Positions 18,430 to 20,951 of a stretch of 20,951 nucleotides of DNA are shown here, piece by piece (the stretch's first letter is position 1; each line of letters opens with the position of its first letter). The DNA is from Chara braunii (Eukaryota; Streptophyta; Charophyceae; Charales; Characeae), in the NCBI GenBank assembly GCA_003427395.1, contig BFEA01000292.1:706046-726996 (forward strand), given 5' to 3'. Both the position numbers and the translations under genes were made by a program. Under the pieces are notes generated by a model that ran no database searches, was not told the DNA's origin, and was given only the letters and a program-made list of their open reading frames with translations.

Positions 18430-18477
18430 GTCCATTGGTGGGGAGCTTCACCTGCTGGAAAACGGGTCCAATGTCCC
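18430..18477 (-). repeat. dispersed element copy 4 (long form, minus strand)
   Basis: On the minus strand the 24-nt motif (18454-18477, with ATTGG for GCTGG) is followed by AGGTGAAGCTCCCCACCAAT and GGACC. No A tail was found on this strand within 300 nt, so it may be truncated or extend further. It has the same orientation as copy 3 on the other side of the LINE. Confidence 0.75.
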
Positions 18478-18666
18478 TTACAATACAAATTATCAATGTT
18501 ACGTAATGGTAAAAGAAGCCTCTTCAGCCCTCTATGGGCCGCCAGATGAAACATGTCGCAACTACCGTCTTCCCCCGAACATAATGCATATGCGTTGTAT
18601 TCAAGTTTTCCAAGAAAAGGGGTTCTGGGAAAGTTAGACCCTTTTCTTCGAATACAAGGGCACTTC

Positions 18667-18694
18667 GAATATAACGCATATGCGTCTATTCGAA
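18667..18694. repeat. palindrome inside the left end of the transposon
   Basis: The perfect 12-bp palindrome ACGCATATGCGT (18674-18685) is enclosed by TCGAATA and TATTCGA arms, giving a nested hairpin. Confidence 0.75.
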
Positions 18695-18858
18695 TAATAC
18701 GCACATGAGTTATATTTGAATTTCACGAAGATAAAATTATTGTATTCGAATATCTATATATATATATTTTTTTTGCCCGAAGGTCAATGCCTGCTCCGTT
18801 CTTACCCTGGTGAATGGGACAGGCTCGGGCAGGCCCATAATCACCGATCACTGATCGT

Positions 18859-18859
<1 letters not shown>

Positions 18860-18932
<73 letters not shown>
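18860..18932. repeat. CT microsatellite, about 36 units
   Basis: An essentially perfect CT run inside the transposon at 18565-19371. Open frames made of Ser-Leu or Arg-Glu repeats across it are artefacts. Confidence 0.97.
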
Positions 18933-18934
<2 letters not shown>

Positions 18935-19287
18935 CGTGCGCGAAGCACTTCTGACAGCCAAGAATGTGGCGTGGCCAAGAAAGTGGAAAAATAAGAAAGC
19001 CACTCACCAAGGTCTCGCTGCAGACAAAAAAGAAAGGGGTGGTATTTGTCCACGGTTTAGTGGAAGACTCATTCGCATGTTGCACATTTGCTGAGGAGTG
19101 GAGCAAGGCCCCAAATTGGGGAAAGGAATGAAACTCAACCCAGAACATGGAAAGGTACATCGCTACTTTACGTTTATCTTTTTGCCAAGGCTCTATGGCC
19201 CCCAGCCGTGGTCCAGAACTAAACCTACTCAGCCAGGACCAAACCCCCTTGTGCCGGCGAAGTTAGTCTCGTTCACTCGAACATAGC

Positions 19288-19350
19288 GCATATGCATTGT
19301 AAACGAATACAACGCAGGGTATGCATTGTATTCGTTTACAACGCATATGC
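19288..19350. repeat. 29-bp-arm inverted repeat at the right end of the transposon
   Basis: The arms 19288-19316 and 19322-19350 are reverse complements at 27 of 29 positions, around a 5-nt centre. The core TTGTAAACGAATACAA (19297-19312) pairs perfectly with 19326-19341. Confidence 0.93.
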
Positions 19351-19373
19351 CTTACATTCGGTGGAAGACGGTA

Positions 19374-20377
19374 GCTGAATTTGTCTTTGCGCCTATGTAT
19401 TGATTCATTCTGATTTAAATCTCATCTCTGCCCAGTGCCCACCCAAGACATGTCCACCAACTTGCACCAAGGATAATTTTGAAGGAGGGAAAGGGTCGGG
19501 GAAATAATTCGGACATCTAAGGGAAGCGTCTGAATGAAGTGAGAACCAGTCCATGGATTCCAAATGGAAATCCCGCTTGAAAAAGACTTATTAACCCTTT
19601 CTTGACTCAATCTTGGATCCCGGTCTATTGTCACGTCCACGTCGTCCAGGTCTTGTTCGAATTCCATTGTTTTCCTCACTTGTTGTGTTGTCTGCTATTT
19701 CTGCTCTGGCTCAAGGGATGCACAAAGTTGTGCTTCTTTTGCTCAAAGGAGCTTCAATATGGTAAGCCTGATAGAAGAGAAGATATTATACTCGAAAGAG
19801 TCCCAAAAGGGTGGTGTGACGGGTATCATGCCCAACTCATGCTTTCCGGTCAGAGCAGGTTTGTGGACCTGGCAAAATGCGAGAGGTGGGGTGTGCTAAG
19901 GATTTTAGGAAAGATGGTGGTGACACTCCAGGTGAGAACTGGAATCTCCATGCAATCATTCCAGACTGAGTACTTTCGAGGGGAAGAAAAAAGAGATGAC
20001 AACGAAAACTGGCCAGTTGTGGAGTTGTCAATCAGGAACCAATTTACACAAAAGTATCATGTCGTATAGAGGTTCAAAGAGTGCTCACGAACCGCTATCT
20101 CACCGTCGGTGCCTTTGCTTCCTTAGGAAAAATGTTGCCAGTGTGCAGGTGAGGACACAGAGATCAACAATGGTGTCCTGACATGTCCCGCAGAGTTCTA
20201 AATCGAAACGAACGTCGAAGTGGAACCTTTCAGTCGTAGGCTTCCTCCACGTTTGGACCTTATGGCAGTAGCTATCCTCACGCCTACACTTGGAATAGCG
20301 TGTGTTCAGCCAGAAAGGTATTATGGTGGGTCAGAGGATGACTGTAATCTCATGATATTCTGAGTGTCTGGATTTGG
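19374..20377. other. no gene recognised; one unassigned open frame
   Basis: An ATG open frame at 19602-20069 (155 codons, plus) begins with a Cys/Leu-rich hydrophobic stretch and then a charged part. It shows no recognisable motif and the codon use cannot be judged by eye. Donor-like CAGGTGAG sequences occur near 19929 and 20146, but no acceptable gene model was built. Confidence 0.35.
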
Positions 20378-20432
20378 ATTCAACGCGGAATCCACGTTAA
20401 ATAATTTAATGCACGTTGAATCTGCGTTGAAT
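20378..20432. repeat. imperfect palindrome
   Basis: ATTCAACGC (20378-20386) and GCGTTGAAT (20424-20432) are perfect reverse complements, with partial pairing continuing inward (GGATTCAACG/ACGTTGAATC-like halves). It may be a foldback relic. Confidence 0.65.
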
Positions 20433-20530
20433 TGGCTTTGAACGGCCAATTTGATGCATATCAATGCCACCCGCGGAGATTGTTTTCATCAATAAAGAAT
20501 TACCAAAAAACAAAACCAAAAATATTGGGT

Positions 20531-20785
20531 TGCAGATCTGTTCGAGATCTACAACGACATAATTTTATTTTTATTTTCCCGTCTTCGAATATATTTATAA
20601 AGAATATAAAACAGAAACGAAAACCGAAAAAAAAAAAGATAAAATGTTTTTTTTGTTTTTCTTTTCACAATGATTTTTTCTTGCGGGGAAAGACTGGGCA
20701 AAAAAAAAAAAAAAAAACCATATAGGGTTGTAAAACTTGTAGATCTTTTTTAGATCTACAATCTCATGTTATTTATTTGTTTTTT
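20531..20785. repeat. repeated hairpin block in AT-rich DNA
   Basis: Two related segments of about 45 nt, at about 20531-20576 and 20736-20785, share the order AGATCT, short spacer, AGATCTACAA, then CATAATTTTATT or CATGTTATTTATT. The second contains a perfect hairpin, TTGTAGATCT and AGATCTACAA around T5 (20737-20761). Each is followed by long A/T homopolymer runs. Confidence 0.7.
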
Positions 20786-20951
20786 TTACATAAAAATATC
20801 TTTTTTTAAATTCAAATGCATGAAAACAAAGAAAAAAAAAACAAAAAAAGGTGGTGACATGGGTCCCATGTGTGTGTGTTTTTTCCTTAAAGTTTGTGTG
20901 TGAGAGAGAGAGAGAGGCAGGACGGGAGGGAGAGAGAGAGAGAGAGGCAGG
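20786..20951. repeat. AT-rich tail with TG and GA microsatellites
   Basis: Homopolymer-rich DNA, then short TG runs and two GA tracts each ending AGAGAGGCAGG. It continues past the window edge. No gene is seen. Confidence 0.8.

Larger units (their letters stand above)
18565..19371. mobile_element. nonautonomous TA-flanked DNA transposon (Tc1/mariner-like)
   Basis: The terminal inverted repeats begin CCGTCTTCC and include GCATATGCGTTGTA: 18565-18599 and the reverse complement of 19337-19371 agree at 31 of 35 positions. Both ends are flanked by TA (18563-18564 and 19372-19373), the target used by Tc1/mariner-type elements. Subterminal regions are packed with TTCGAATA and GCATATGC palindromes. 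The 807-bp interior holds a CT microsatellite and no transposase. The superfamily call rests on the TA flank and TIR style only. Confidence 0.65.

Overview
The window looks like nuclear DNA from a repeat-rich eukaryote, most probably of the green lineage. The best lineage clue is a U2 snRNA retrocopy starting ATACCTTTCTCGGCC, the plant and green-algal form of the U2 5' end (animal U2 starts ATCGCTTCTCGG). Other support is a plant-style L1-like LINE, tRNA-headed SINE-like segments, many microsatellites and one spliced host gene. A charophyte alga such as Chara would fit, but this is a guess. No bacterial operon, rRNA, intact tRNA or CRISPR array was seen.

Layout. 1-2680: gene-poor DNA with tRNA-like A/B-box segments, a 38-bp tandem duplication and a TG microsatellite. 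2681-3885: a two-exon gene for a probable secreted glycoside hydrolase family 16-like protein, the only convincing intact host gene. 3886-7086: mostly unannotated DNA, interrupted by a polyadenylated, 3'-truncated U2 snRNA retropseudogene with a perfect 15-bp target-site duplication (4560-4699). 6913-7370: TTC microsatellite and a tRNA-derived SINE head. 8060-9620: three copies of an unnamed dispersed element carrying a quasi-palindromic 24-nt motif, a possible G-quadruplex run, and a 330-bp foldback element whose left arm holds a second U2-derived polyadenylated fragment.

9620-18183: a probably full-length, decayed L1-like LINE flanked by a 9-bp duplication. It has a structured, G-poor 5' leader, ORF1 with a CCHC knuckle, a separate open frame joined to ORF1 by an ATGA overlap, ORF2 (endonuclease, reverse transcriptase, C-terminal zinc-knuckle-like region), and a 3'UTR with four copies of the 24-nt motif and an A19 tail. 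ORF1 and ORF2 carry stops and frameshifts, so the copy is dead; its relatives are the likely kind of machinery that made the U2 retrocopies. 18430-19373: another dispersed-element copy, then a nonautonomous TA-flanked transposon with 35-bp inverted ends rich in palindromes. 19380-20951: no recognised gene; a palindrome, a repeated hairpin block and GA microsatellites.

The most unusual points are the two U2 retrocopies that both lose the U2 sequence in the stem-loop IIb region before an A tail, and the eight-copy 24-nt motif shared between a LINE 3'UTR and a separate dispersed family.
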